NCBI RefSeq assembly: GCF_021134715.1
Contig: NC_060026.1
Span: 15,491,001 to 15,555,000, forward strand
Length of the DNA stretch: 64,000 bases
Source of the DNA: Daphnia pulex
Taxonomy: Eukaryota > Arthropoda > Branchiopoda > Diplostraca > Daphniidae
Direction: 5' to 3'
Position 1 is the stretch's first letter; the number at the start of each line of letters is the position of its first letter. Positions 12,959 through 26,063 of the stretch are shown here, in pieces. Made by a program: the position numbers and the translations under genes. Under the pieces are notes generated by a model. That model was given only the letters and a program-made list of their open reading frames with translations. It ran no database searches and had not been told where the DNA came from.

Positions 12959-14932
12959 ATGTTAGGTGTCGCATTAATGTTAATCGTGTTTAGTGTCACA
13001 CTTCAATTACCGGGGAATAGTGCCTTGAATAATAACGAAATTATCGGACGCAGTCGGAGACAAGATTTCACAAATCTGAATCCTTTCAATTCCAATTGGT
13101 TTAAACGCGCAATTTGCGCCTCCGGTAAGAGTCAAAAGCTTGTCATAAAGTTTAATGAAATTAATTACATCAATTTAAATGTTTAGACGCAACTAGTGGC
13201 AATCGAATAGGAAAAAGGTCAAGATTCCCCAACACATTTGAATATTCCAACGAAATAGAAGATGACTGGGGTATGTAAGAAATAAATAATCTAAATAATA
13301 CAATAACTTTTGTGATTATTATTTATTTAAATAGATAACGAGGTGACGTCCGGTCGATTTTTCCCGAAATTACCTTGCAAGATTAACTGGCGAAGGGATT
13401 TCTTCCGGCGAGTGAGAAATACGGTCAACCCGCTGTCGAATTTCATGCCGTGCAGGTCGTCGCAGGAGAATTTGATGTCGGAAACGGGAGTGTGTCTTCT
13501 CCCGCCCGTCTGCTCGTTCTACGGAGGCCGGGCGACAACTGGCGGCCGCTGTCGAATGGGACTATCTTGTTGCGTCAGTGAGTTTAATTGGTTTAATTCA
13601 ATTTCCTTCTATCGTTATTCATTTTTAAACGCGCTGGCAATTTTTACTATTAAGATGAGATTCCCAACTGCGGGCAGTTGGTCACGTTCAACAACACGTA
13701 CTGGCAATCGCCATCTTTTATCAATTCGGAAAGCAGTTGCAATTTGACTATCAAACTCGACCACCATTTAGTGGAGCAGAGTAAACCCATTTGTCAAATT
13801 CGGTCAGCCAAATCATTTAATTATTTTACCTATAGGAATAAACTAAATAATTGTTATCATTAATTAATTGCAGACTTGATTTTTTAACGTTCTCGCTTGC
13901 GCAACCCAATGCGAACACCGTTTGTGACGTGGATCACTTCCAAGTGACCGGAGCAACTAATAAAATCCCAGTCATTTGCGGTGAAAATCACGGACAGCAC
14001 AGTATAAGCCAAACGAAGATGATGTCACTGATTCATTTTATTAACGCAATTTATTTTTAAAAAGTGTATTTAATGATCCCGCGAGTTTCCAATCAAGTCG
14101 AACTGCTCATGACACTCGGCACTTCGACCGTCCACCGCATCTGGCGAATTAAAATCGCTATGCTTTCATGCGATTCGGAATATTTAGGTAGAATTAAAAT
14201 CCTTTTCTATTAACTATGGTTTTCATTTAATTACAAATGAATTTTAAAAAGCTCCGGAAGGTTGCCTGCAATATTTCACCTCGTCGGTGGGTTCGGTGAT
14301 GACATTTAATTGGAAGGACACGTCCAGCAGGACGACTCGCCAACTGGCCAATCAGGATTATTACATGTGTTTCAGAAAAGAGTTGGTCCAACGGCAGGTA
14401 ATAATAAAATTAATCGTCATTTGAATTACGCGCCAAAAACTATTTCAGAATTTATTTCCACAATTTTATTTAATGTATTTTTTTAAACAGGCCAGCCCTC
14501 AGATTGCCACGACTTTGTGCTTATCGCAGTGCCAAGTGACCAGCGGACTTCCGTTTAGCGTGTCCGGAAATTTGGCGGAAACTAGTCAAGCATCCGGAGC
14601 GTTGTCGTGCAGTAACGATTACATTGTATTCCCCGGCGGATACAGTTGGCCGCCTACTACACCGCTGAATCAGCGGGATCGTTACTGCGGGACTCTTCTG
14701 TCCCAAGTGGACGAAGGTATCGAGCCGCAAACGATTTGCAGTGAGTCTAATAATTAATTGGCTTATAAATATGTTCTATGTTGATTGATGCTATTTCCTC
14801 CTTCAAGGTACGGCCAAACCCTTCCGGTTGCTCTACCGGACCAATGGTGACGACACGCTATCCATTCCGATGGATTCGACGCTAATCGGCAACCAAGGAT
14901 TCTGCTTAAATTTCGAACAGAAATTAACTTAA
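12959..14932 (+). CDS. Secreted clip-like / double CUB-like protein (CUB-A)
   Basis: Nine exons close in phase: 12959-13124, 13187-13270, 13335-13577, 13655-13802, 13874-14001, 14065-14187, 14252-14397, 14491-14740, 14808-14932; about 470 residues. It starts with a signal peptide (MLGVALMLIVFSVTLQLPG), then a basic linker, a short clip-like cysteine domain (CSFYGGRATTGGRCRMGLSC), and two CUB-like beta-sandwich domains. Family landmarks are FNNTYWQSP, PICQIRLDF, GCLQYF, TRQLANQDYY, DRYCG and the C-terminal GFCLNF. There is no protease domain, so I infer an extracellular binding or scaffold role, substrate unknown. It is closest to CUB-B, its tandem neighbour. Confidence 0.85.
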
Positions 14933-15958
14933 AAACCGTAAGCAGCTGCTGCCATAATCCAAGTTAAAAAATAAAGGAACTTTTTTAAATTGTACAATTC
15001 TAATAAAATTATTTCTCGTTCAATTCAACACATTTTTTAATGACCGTTATTTTTTTAAGTTCAAACTGGTAGCGGGAGAATGTTAATAGTTAATTTCAAT
15101 CAATTGTGAATATAGGATAACGAGCGACGAATTAAAATATAATCGCACCGAAATTCACAATCAATTTTTTCCTAGACTTTTATCTAATTGATCTGCTCTT
15201 CGTGCATTCTAAAATTTTTTAAAATAATACTTTGATTGCCAACTCGTGTTTTGGCTGAAATAAAAAAAGCGCAATCATTCCATCCGCTTGTTAATTCGTA
15301 ATCATGGCCGCTGCGATTACATAGAACCAAGCAATCTAGACTATTATGTTGGACTTTGTTAAATGCGCTCCAAGTGTAAACGTGATTGCGATTCATACAG
15401 GAATAAACAAACGAGAAGGATAGCAGTCCTAGATAAACATTTCGGTGAAGCGCGTTGACAAGAATGTCGGATGACATGGGAATAAACTTTCTGGAAATAT
15501 TCACTATTAAACTGTAGTACAAGCTGGCGAACACGGTTTATCAGATTCCTATCTCAGTGTCAGTCAAGATTATAATGGCAGAAGGATGTTTTTAACAGCC
15601 GAGGAGTTGCATCAACTGATTTCTGAGAGATAAGTGGAAGAATAAAAAAAAGTAGTCAAACCTGATCCAGGTAAAAACCAAAAAAACAACTTGGAGTAAT
15701 GAACTTGAACAATACACATCCAGTTTTTTTCATCCCCAGCATATACCCAGAAGAATCCATTAAATTGCTGAGAGTTTTAATGTCAAATGTGTATCTCCTT
15801 GACACGTAGTTGTTGCAGCACAATGCGCTCACGAAAAAGAAATGGAAAAGATTCCGGTCGCGACAAAGTGCAACTTCTAGACGGAGGAGTTGAGATGTCC
15901 AGTGTCACTTTCACGTCGGCAGACGCAATATATTGTGTAGTCGCCGATAGTCAACAAG
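14933..15958. other. Intergenic region between CUB-A and CUB-B
   Basis: AT-rich with an AATAAA-like signal near 14970. No additional gene is supported. Confidence 0.5.
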
Positions 15959-17757
15959 ATGATTGGTTTCCTAGTGCTTGTAGTTTTATTCAGTGCCATA
16001 CTCCAGTTTCCCAGTGAAGTGATTGAAAATGTCGGTGGTAAAATGCCCAGTCTGCTGGGCAGATTCGGACACTCGGCTAAATTGAGTTCAGGTAAAATTA
16101 AATTTCCAAAATTTTGTCTAATTAAGAAAATTGGCGAGAAAATCTTATTTTGTTGAGTAAAGAAGAAGAAATGCGCACCGGTCGCTTCCTCAAGAAAATA
16201 GCTTCTTATCGGGGCAAGCCCACCGGCAACGCTAACGGCAATAAATATTTATCCAAAATGAGAAGTGTCAATCCGCTGTCGACTTTCATGCCGTGCGAAT
16301 CGACCAACGGAGAAGACTCGGGAATTTGTCTCATTTCTCCCGTCTGCTCCTATTACGGAGGCAAGGCCACCGACGGATTCTGCAAAATGGGATTGACTTG
16401 TTGCGTCAGTGAGTTCTAACCAGCTCTTATTTAATTGTCTAATAATATTTATTATATTCTTACGCCAAAGATGAGGTGAACTCTTGTGGGCCGCTGATTA
16501 CGTTTAACAACACTTACTGGCAATCACCGGCCATCATCAGTTCGGAGAGCAGTTGCGGATTGACAATCAAATTGGACCAGCATCTCATCGAACAAAAGAA
16601 GCCAATCTGCCAGATACGGTAGTACATTATCACATTTTTGTAATGAGATATACTCTGGTTTATATTTCTTTTTTAAATCTTTTGGAATAGACTCGATTTC
16701 CTAACGTTTTCGCTTGCGCAACCCAATGCGGAAACCATTTGCAGCGTTGACAGTTTTCAAGTGGCTGGAGCTGTTAACAAAATCCCGGCCATTTGCGGAG
16801 ACAATAACGGCCAGCACAGTATATTACAAGCTTTTTAAATGATTCAACTCTTATTTTTAGTGAATTAATATTTATATTATTGTCGTAAAAGTTTACTTGA
16901 TGCTCCCTCGCATTTCGTCAAGTGTTCAGATTGTTATGACATTCGGCACTTCCAACATCCATCGCATGTGGAACATCAAAATTGCTCTACTACCTTGCGA
17001 CGCGGATTATTTAGGTAATTATATTTAAGTTGATTAATTTAACTTTTTCTTAACAGCTCATTTCCTGTTTTTAGCTCCGGATGATTGCCTGCAGTATTTC
17101 ACCTCTCCAGTGGGTTCAATCATGACATTCAACTGGAAGGATAAATCCAGCCGGATAACCCGTCAACTGGCCGGCCAGGATTATTACATTTGCTTCCGGA
17201 CGGAACTAGTCAACAATCACGTAAGCATAGTTCAATCAAATTGATTCCTATTTAAATATGTAACACAAATTAATTTGCATAATATAGGCGATCGCTCAGG
17301 TGGCTACTGCCCTTTGCCTTTCACACTGTGAGGTATCCAGCGGTCTGCCGTTTAGTCTATCCGGGAATGTTCCTGGAACTAGCCAAGCCGCAGGTGATGA
17401 ATCGTGCACCAACGATTACATCGTCTTCCCCGGAGGATTCAGTCTGCCGCCGACCATTCCAATTAAACAGCGGGATCGTTTTTGCGGGACCACTCTGTCA
17501 CAAGTCGGGTCCGGCAACATCTCCCAAACGATTTGCAGTAATTTAAATTAGACTTTAATCGAATTGGTTAATTATTTTTCGTTCAATTACAATCAGGCAC
17601 AGCCAAGCCCTTTCGATTGCTCTACCGGACGAATGGGGACGAGTCAATCACTCCCGTCGTCGATGCTAATCCGCTTCTAGGCAATCAAGGATTCTGCTTG
17701 AAATACGAACAGAAATTCAATTTGGAAATCGATCGCCCACTTGAGAACGAAGATTAA
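15959..17757 (+). CDS. Secreted clip-like / double CUB-like protein (CUB-B)
   Basis: Eight exons: 15959-16091, about 16139-16408, 16471-16618, 16691-16818, 16892-17014, 17075-17220, 17288-17537, 17597-17757; about 452 residues. The second exon could start at 16139 or 16127; both keep the frame but leave a very short first intron (47 or 35 bases). Signal peptide MIGFLVLVVLFSAILQFP, clip-like block CSYYGGKATDGFCKMGLTCC, then the two CUB-like domains with ITFNNTYWQSP, DCLQYF, TRQLAGQDYY, DRFCG and GFCLKY. The last residues form an acidic tail not seen in CUB-A. Exon boundaries match CUB-A except that the two linker exons are one here. Confidence 0.8.
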
Positions 17758-18246
17758 GAATAGATATATGCCCTGTGATGACGACGCATATCGATTCGAG
17801 CTGTCTGAGCGCGCCATATTCAAATATTCATTTAACTGTGTACAGTTTTTCGTTTTAATTCAATCCAAGATTTGAAAAAAAGAATGCATGTAACTGTATT
17901 TAATTAGTATCCTGTTGCAGAAGACATTGTTCTACGGGTGTATTGAATTAAACAAAACAAAACAAAAAATTCTAAAATTACGTGGCGCAGCCGGAAGAAA
18001 AAAAAAAAAAGGAAAATCACGACGGCGGGCGTATACATATGATATGCACAAAAAAGGAGACGGCCAATTTACGGGTGAGGTTCAACGCTTGATTCCAAGG
18101 GCAAGAGCTGGGAAACGGTGGGAGATAAATGGTGTAAAGTGTGTTATTCATCATCACAGTGATGAACGAATGGCAACGGTCGGATCTCCCGACAGCCATC
18201 AGCAACTTTCGAAAAAAAAACCCCAAAAAGTCCAACCCTGAACGAG
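17758..18246. other. Intergenic region before CUB-C
   Basis: No gene supported. An A-rich run at 17996-18010 makes spurious frames. Confidence 0.5.
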
Positions 18247-18254
18247 TATAAAAG
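18247..18254 (+). promoter_or_regulatory. TATA box of CUB-C
   Basis: TATAAAAG, 74 bases before the start codon of CUB-C, in a GC-richer context typical of a core promoter. Confidence 0.7.
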
Positions 18255-18320
18255 GCCGGAACCGTCTGAGGATATTCGTAGTTGGATATTAGACGAACTG
18301 TACGCAAGTATATCCACAAC

Positions 18321-20389
18321 ATGTTGAAAATGTCTCTGCTGTTGCCTGTTGTGTTGTTCGTGTTCACGCAAGCCGCAAGCGCGTGCGACGACGACCTATA
18401 CGAACAATTTCCGACCACACGACAAGGTTCAGATGATTATTGGGCCGATGCGTACGGATACGTCCCTCATCAGCAGCCATTCAACTTCCCTTACTACCAG
18501 CAGCAAAATGATTTCGTTCCATCAGGTATTACAATTTTAAAACATTTTTAAAAATCCCGCGCAATTTTTAAATTTAATTTCTTTTTTGACAGACCGTGTT
18601 ATGTCGTACCAGGGACGCAATTCGCTCAGCAGACCGAAATTCAGCAGCCTGAAGCCCTTGAAAAATTATTTCACCAATGAAAGTGAGTTATTATAATCAG
18701 TTAATCAATGATCCTGATGGCTAATTAATTATTTCAATCCTAATTTCAATAGACAATGAGGAATACGATAGGAACGGCCAGCCGGAAGGCCGTTTCGGCA
18801 TCACCGGTCTGAAAGCTTCCCTGATCAACACGGGCCTCTTCAACAATCGATTCACGCCGGCCAACACATGGCGGCCGTTTTCCAATCTTGCCGACCGATC
18901 GCCCATCACCATCAATCCCAATTTCGAAAATCCCATCTCTTCCTTCGACGCCTGCAAGTCGCCCAATGGGGAAGCCGGAATTTGCGCTCCGGGAAACATC
19001 TGCTCGTTGTTCGGCGGTCGGCCGAGCGGCTCCTGCGTCCTGGGCAAAGTTTGCTGCATCAGTAAGTCTAAAAATTAATGATTTATTCAAATTGTGAAAG
19101 GTCTAAATGATATTGGCTATTTAAATAGATGCCATTACATCATGCGGCGGGAGTGTGACCCTCAACAACACTTTCTGGCAGTCTCCGGCCACCATTAGCG
19201 CTCCGTCTACCTGTTCGCTAACTGTCAAACTGGACGCCAAATTCGTTGAGCAAAAGAGACCCATCTGTCAACTGCGGTAAGTCAATTTCAATCTTCTCCA
19301 ATCGATTGCCACATCAAGTCGTTTTGAATAATGAACAATGTGGTTATGTCTTTTAGTTTGGATTTGGTTTCGTTCACGACCGCTCAGCCGACAGCCGGAA
19401 CGTGCACGGACACATTTCAAGTTGGCGGCTCCACCAGCACAGTGCCGATCATTTGCGGCGACAACAGCGGACAGCACAGTGAGTATATCGAATATGTGAA
19501 GCATAGAATTCGGCCATTCGGGTGCAAATCATTTTGAAATAATTATTTGTTAGTGTACATTGATGTGCCGTCATCGGCGACCATCGCCACCGATGTCCAG
19601 CTCATGTTCAATTTCGCAGCGGGAACCGGCACCATCACGCGCTCCTGGAACATCAAAATCGCCATGCTTCCGTGCGGCGCCTCCTATCTCGGTAAATTCA
19701 TTTCAAATAAAAAGAAATTTTGTTTTTTTAATTAAATTAAATTACGTCATAATAATTTTTGATTCATTTCAATAGCCCCGAAGGATTGTCTGCAATATTT
19801 CACCTCAGCTTCCGGCACGATCAAGTCGTTTAATTGGCAGGACGTCGCCGTGGCCGCCACCCGCCAGCTCAACAATCAGAATTACAACATTTGCTTCCGG
19901 ACGGAAGAGATTGACAAACAGGTGTCGAGCCGGATGTGTTTCTCCACTTGCGCAGTGAACAACGGCGGAGCTCCGTTTTCTCTCACGACGGCCGCCGTGG
20001 CCGGTAATTCCGCCGTGGGAACGATCGATGCCGCGAACCTGGCTGTTTGCCTCTACGATTTCCTGCTCATCGCCGGCGGAACCGATCCGGCCACCGGATT
20101 AGCTGCCGATCGCTTCTGCGGAGAGCAGTTCAATCCAATCCCCGCCGGTGCAGCTGCCAGCGTCCCAGTGTGCAGTAAGTTATAGAGTCGAGTCGAATTA
20201 TTTGGACTAGCTATAAATTTAATTACATTTGTCGTCGTCTCGTCAATAGGTCGAATCAAACCATTTAGAATTATCTTTCAAACGGACGCCACCGAAGCGG
20301 ACATTGCTGCCGTTGGTACTGTTATTGCTGCGACTGCCGATGTCAACAACGCCGGATTTTGTCTGGATTTCCAGGAGAGAGCAAATTAA
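18321..20389 (+). CDS. Secreted clip-like / double CUB-like protein (CUB-C)
   Basis: Eight exons close in phase: 18321-18525, 18593-18682, 18753-19061, 19129-19276, 19357-19478, 19554-19691, 19776-20174, 20250-20389; about 516 residues. Signal peptide, a Tyr/Pro/Gln-rich linker, clip-like block (CSLFGGRPSGSCVLGKVCC), CUB domain 1 (TLNNTFWQSP to MLPCGASYL) and CUB-like domain 2 (DCLQYF, TRQLNNQNYN, DRFCG, GFCLDF). The intron that other members have between the IDKQ and VSSRMC parts of domain 2 is absent, giving a merged 399-base exon. It is most similar to CUB-D on the other strand, suggesting an inverted duplication. TATA box at 18247. Confidence 0.88.
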
Positions 20390-22453
20390 AAAGTCCAAAC
20401 CTCAATCCAACTTTATTATTATTATTTTAGAATGCCTTCCAAATTTTTTTAAATTTTTTGAATGTTTCTCATCTTTTCGGTTGCCATTTTTATTCATGGG
20501 ATTATATAATATGCTGTTGGGTTTGGTTCAAAATGCGTTTAATTCCATACAACTTTGTTCTTTTCAAATAAAAATTCAAAAGCTTTTTACTTTGATGAGA
20601 TATTCTACACTGTAATTACCGAACATCGCTGTGTGTGTGTTCTTTTTGAGCTATGATACTATACACAACTTTGCATAAAAGGGATCAACTGAAAACTTGC
20701 GTGAACGGATAAACACGTCATGTATGATGGGATATGTTGAAAGAGCTTTCGCCCTTGAACTTGACAAGTGGGATACAACTTCCCCTATGTGTGAGATCAA
20801 CTATAAATGGGAAAATAATTTCTTTCTAATCGTTGAATTTGTTGCCAGGCACTTGAATATAATTGGCAAATGATGGAGTTTCCAAACATTTTCAGTCACG
20901 ACGTTAAACACAGCTAGTAGATATAATTATGTCACGCGTTTCTTGAGGGCTTATCGCATTATGCGGTCAACGACCACCACTCCCCTTTCATTTTTGATTA
21001 TGCATGGACGTATAGGCCTAGAGAATGACTCAGCATTTTTCCCGTTCGTGTAATAATTCCCCAGATGGGCATTTTAAAAATACAAATGGTAAAATAATTT
21101 TGAAATTGACCAAGGTCAAGTTATTCTCTTGAAAGAGATTCCACCAATTTTAAGTCGATTTTAAATTTCTATCGATATCTTATTTTAAAGCATGGCTAAT
21201 TTGAATATTAGTGTCGTCTGCTTTGGCTTTGTTCACCACTTTCGAAAAACGAGACGAAGTTTAGCACGACAAAGAAAATGGAACCATGGTATAGGAGTGA
21301 TGGAACGATCACTTTGTTGAAAACGTACACGTGGGTGTACGAAAAATAGCAAAACCAATAAAATTACCAAAATACGGTCGCCGTGGGAACTCTGGTGTCG
21401 TGGCTCTTTATGGAATGGCTTATTGCACACTCCATGCTGTTTAGCAGGTGAATAAAATTAAGAATACGAATCATTATGGAAGCTTATATAGAAAAGTTAA
21501 ACCTGTTCTAGATTTGTGAAATGTTAGTGCCTTACTACCATCATGTAAGCACCCTGTCGATACTTTGGTTTGCATTGTGTAATAACCTTTTCCTTTGTAC
21601 AGGTTTGAGACCAGAGAGCCAGCCGTCATAACTCACAACCACATGATCTTCAAGTTTTGCTTGTGCTAGTATTGTCCTCTCATCAGCAAAAATCTCAACA
21701 GTATCATTGCTTGGGTAATGATTTTAATTACTTTTGTTAACCTGTGACCTTGCTAGACGATATTTGGATGATGGATGATGCATGACTCACATCAATGCAG
21801 TGTATCACATGGAAACTTTTAATTATCCTGTTTATTAGAAATAAGTGTTTACCCAAGCTGTCTCATTTTCAACTTTTTCCTTACTTGTTTCTGCAAAACA
21901 TTTTCCGTAACCCATTTTTTAATTTTTTATTTAGATAAACAGCATCCGGATTGGAGAAACTACCGATATCGGCCGGATTACGTACTTCCGCAATTCTTAA
22001 AAAACCCTCTGTCCTCGTGTACACCCATGTGAGTGTGGGTGTATTCACGAGGACTTTCTTTTTCCTATCCCGGATGGTGAATTCAACTATTCTGGTGAAT
22101 AATTCAACTATTCTGCGGATGGAGCACCTGTGGATACCTGGCCGTATTTCCCAGACATAAAGGTAGGAAAACTGGATCTCTATTCTTCCTTTATTGACTG
22201 TTTGGGTGGCGTTGATTTTAAATCTTGATAATAGTACGAGGTGCGATTATTCCTAAGTAAGGCCTTTGACTGGAACTGTTTTCTTTTACCGTTTCTGTTT
22301 ACAAAATTAGGGACTAGAGGTTCATTAAATAACTCGTGTAATATAGTATTGCCGAATCGAAATGATGACGCAGCCGGATAACTAGATACATAGGCGCTAC
22401 ATGACAATGTTTACGTTTACAATGAAATACGAGGGTAACAATAGCAGTACAAT
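20390..22453. other. 2-kb gap between CUB-C and CUB-D, no confident gene
   Basis: Nothing recognisable. Weak coding-like traces are at 21340-21430 (an open run ending SWLFMEWLIAHSMLF before a GT) and 21935-22030 (after an AG, reading WRNYRYRPDYVLPQFLKNP). They might be two exons of one small gene, but I could not link them in phase to a start codon. Confidence 0.4.
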
Positions 22454-24630
22454 TTAATTCGTTCTCTGTTGAAAGTCGAGACAAAATCCAACGTTTCCCG
22501 CATCTCCAAACGCCGGAACTAAAATCCCCGTCGCCGGATTCACAACCACCGCGCCTTCCGTATTGTCCGTTTGATAGGTGAGCCTGAACGGTCTAGTCCG
22601 AGCTGTGGTTATGCAATCGAAACATCATTTTTATATTTCAATTCATTTTTTTTTTTATTTTTCTACCGTGAAGCGTAAAAATGTTAATTTTTATGTATAA
22701 GAACTTACTGCACACTAAGACGCTGGTGGGTGCTCCGGCCAGTGCCGGATTCAATTGATTCCCGCAAAAACGATCCGCAACTACTCCGGTGGCCGGATCT
22801 GTCCCTTGGGCGATGAGGAGAAAATCGTAGAGGCAAACGGCGATATCAACTGCCGGTGGAGGTGCCGGGTTGGGAGTAACTGTGCCAACTGCGGAATTGG
22901 CAGTGTTGGCCAAAACCGGAATCGAAGTGATGGAGAAAGCGTCGCCACCATTTGTCACAGCGCAAACTGACACGCACAACCGATTTGCGACCTGGCCACC
23001 AAAAAAGAACATTAGAAATAATTTTTATAGGCGTGGAAAAGTTATAAAAATTGTATGGTTTTTACCTGGTTGTTAACTTCCGCAGTCCGGAAGCAAATGT
23101 CGTAATTTTGATTGTTGAGTTGACGGGTGGCGGCGCCAGCGACGTCCATCCAATTAAACGATTTGACGGTACCGGAAGATGAGCTGAAAAATTGCAGGCA
23201 ATCTTTCGGGGCTATAGATAAATTTAAAAAAAAATTAAGTTGATATTGGTCTGGTGTTATAACAAAGCGATTGACAAGTTACCGAGGTATGAGGCTCCGC
23301 ACGGGAGCATAGCGATTTTGATTTTCCATGAACGCGAACCACTGCCGGCCCCAGCTAGGAAATTGAACATTAAACGGACGTCAGTTGGAGTAGTGTCGGA
23401 TGACGGGACGTTTAGATACACTGAACGGGAATTTCAAGCCATTAAAATTCAGAAGAAAATTAATTTTGATTGAATTAAATTAAATTTACTGTGCTGTCCG
23501 CTGTTGTCGCCACAAATAATTGGCACCGGATTAATTGATCCGCTAACTTGAAACGTTTCCGTGCAGGTTCCGGCTGTCGGTTGGGCGGTCGTGAACGAAA
23601 TAAAATCCAAACTAGATGCAAGAAATTAAAATCAACTTAGTAATAAATAAAATAAAATAAAAGCAAATTGACTTATACCGGACTTGACAGATAGGCATCT
23701 TTTGTTCAAGATACTTGGCGTCCAGTTTGACAGTTAGCGAACAAGTAGACGGGGCGCTAATGGTCGCTGGAGATTGCCAGAAAGTGTTGTTGAGGGTTAC
23801 ACTCGCTCCACATTTTGAAATGGCATCTGTCGAGAAAAGATAATAGAAATTTTTAGACGATAGTCAATAGAAGAGGAATCAACTTTAGACTTACTGATGC
23901 AGCAAACTTTGCCCAGAAGGCAGGAACCGCTCGGCCGACCGCCGAATAGCGCGCAGATGTTTCCTGGAGCGCAAATTCCGGATTCCCCGTTAGGTGACGT
24001 GCATCCGTCGAAAGTTGAGATCGAGTTTTCCAAATTGGGATTTAGAGATACGGGCGACTTGTTGGCAAGGTTGGAAAACGGCCTCCACGTGTTGGCTGGC
24101 GTGAATCGATTGTTGAATAGCCCAGCGTTGATGAGAGATGCCTTCAGACCACCAAGAGCTAATCGGCCTTCGGCTTGCTGATTGTTATCGTAATTTTTTT
24201 CTGTTGGACATAATAAATAGGTCAGCGAATTATATTACGTAAAAAGCCTATAATAGCATTTACTCACCCTTTGGGAAATATTTGTTAGACAGCCTAAAGT
24301 TGAGTGGAGGTCTTTTATTTGAATTTTGGAAAGTACGCCGTTGATATGGTGGGATAAAAGGCCCTGTAATAAACGAATCGTTAATTAAAGATTGAAACAA
24401 TTAATGCAGGGAAATAGACCACCGCTTTTGAAAAACCTACCTGGGAATGCTGGAACATTGGCGTTTAACTGACGGTAAAGTCCACCAAACACATTGTCGG
24501 GATTTAATGTCCAGTAGTAGCCCGGACCTAGTTCTTTTGGCATGAATAATTCGCCTTTATTGTTATTACAAGCTCGACTTATTGGCATCAATACAAACGC
24601 AACGGTTAGGAGTGGCAAAAGTTTGGACAT
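22454..24630 (-). CDS. Secreted clip-like / double CUB-like protein (CUB-D)
   Basis: Nine exons close in phase: 24441-24630, 24268-24363, 23895-24200, 23679-23826, 23490-23611, 23283-23420, 23066-23211, 22709-22991, 22454-22602; about 525 residues. Signal peptide MSKLLPLLTVAFVLMPIS, variable linker, clip-like block (CALFGGRPSGSCLLGKVCC), CUB 1 (NNTFWQSPATISAPSTCSL), CUB-like 2 (DCLQFF, TRQLNNQNYD, DRFCG, GFCLDF). It is the near twin of CUB-C in opposite orientation but retains the intron CUB-C lacks. Confidence 0.88.
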
Positions 24631-24680
24631 TTTCTCCGCGAAATGTGACAGAGAGTCGGAAGATTCGATTCGCTCTGTCT

Positions 24681-24690
24681 TATATATATA
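24681..24690 (-). promoter_or_regulatory. TATA-like box of CUB-D
   Basis: TATATATATA about 50 bases upstream of the CUB-D start codon on the minus strand, at a distance similar to the other CUB genes. Confidence 0.55.
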
Positions 24691-26063
24691 GCTTCGCTCC
24701 CATGATGTCTAAACACTATGAAAGGAAAAGGGCGGAGTGCTATCGTTTATTCATCCTACTAATTGCCTTAGTACGAGTCCCCCCATTTTTTTTTGGTCCT
24801 TTTGATAATTTACATCTCGCGTTTGCCCTTGGAATGATGAAGCGTTGAAATGTTTTTTGTTTTTTTTCAGCAGTTCCATCATTGTGTATGGACTCGGTGC
24901 AATTGCCGAGTACATTCACCACACCGTTATCTCTTCTCTTGAGGTCAAGCAACTCGACGATCAGAGCAGAAAATTATCTACACTTTTTTATTTCCTATGT
25001 CGCAATAATTGCAAACATCAAAATTTGCTTATCGGAACAACGAAATTTGGAATTATTAGCCGTTCAGAAAAGGCGAGGGACCCTGACATTCGTGAAAAGT
25101 TGAAAAGGGATTACATTTTTGGGGGGCAGTAGACATAAGGTCCAATATCAATTTAAGTCACATCAAGAAAATGATATAGAAGGTCGTTTGTTAATTTAAA
25201 TTCCTGGAAGTTGTGAATTTACTGCACGTGCGGGACCTCAGCCATCGCATTCGGTCGACGACACGGAACTCGTCTCAGTTTTATTTTTTTGGTTTAAATT
25301 CCCGCGGGGATTTTTGAACGCGGCTATCAGACATTCAAATTGATAAACAATTGCGTGATGGATTGCGTGTTCCACACCCTATAATACGTGAAAGATTGTT
25401 GGAAAACCCAGACAGAATCCGTTGGTCGTTTTGATGCGATGAGAAATATATTTTTTAAATTATTGTTTCGATCTATTCAGCAATGCAAAATCTTGTTGCT
25501 GCATCAATATGAGGACCTGCTAATTACCGTGTGTACAGCGTAATCATATTTGCGCCTTGTTTTTCATGTTAATTTGCACAAGACTGTTGGGGATTTGGCA
25601 GGATTTTTTGTGATTTCCCTTTGCCAAATAGTGAACCTTTCGTTCGTTCGTTCGCAAGTCGGCACGCAATATCGTGTTGAAATCTTTTGGCTGAAAGATA
25701 ATTGACGACTCGACTTTGCGACCGTGAACAGTCGAGTAAACAATGTTTTCGCCCTCATCAGCCTCTGCTCAAATGATCGATTATATCGGCAACAAGTTCA
25801 AGGCCTCGATTGCACTCGGGGGATTTTCGTGATTCTGGCTCAATCACGAAGTGTGCTGTTGCATCAGTGAGCTATTCTCAGCTGCTTGTCCGAAGCGCCA
25901 ATTTTAAAATGCAACATGTACAAATACCAAATAGCTTTTACATTGTCGATTTGTTTATTTGAACGTATAAATATTCCAAAGTAGTTTCACATTATTTAAA
26001 ATGAATCCCGAAACCCCAACCACCAGCCAGGAGTAAATGCACAAGGCAAATGGAATCTTTTTT
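24691..26063. other. Intergenic region between CUB-D and CUB-E
   Basis: No intact gene. A plus-strand patch near 25845-25875 (TGTGCTGTTGCATCAGTGAGC) resembles the splice-donor end of a clip-like exon and may be a relic of a CUB gene, but the evidence is slight. Confidence 0.4.

Noticed and set aside
17915-18418. Overlapping frames of about 110-130 codons upstream of CUB-C
   Set aside because: Driven by an A-rich run and overlapping the CUB-C promoter; no domain or codon signal.
18746-19090. Minus-strand frames opposite the clip-like exon of CUB-C
   Set aside because: Same antisense pattern recurs opposite the clip-like exon of every CUB gene, so it is a by-product of its codon use.
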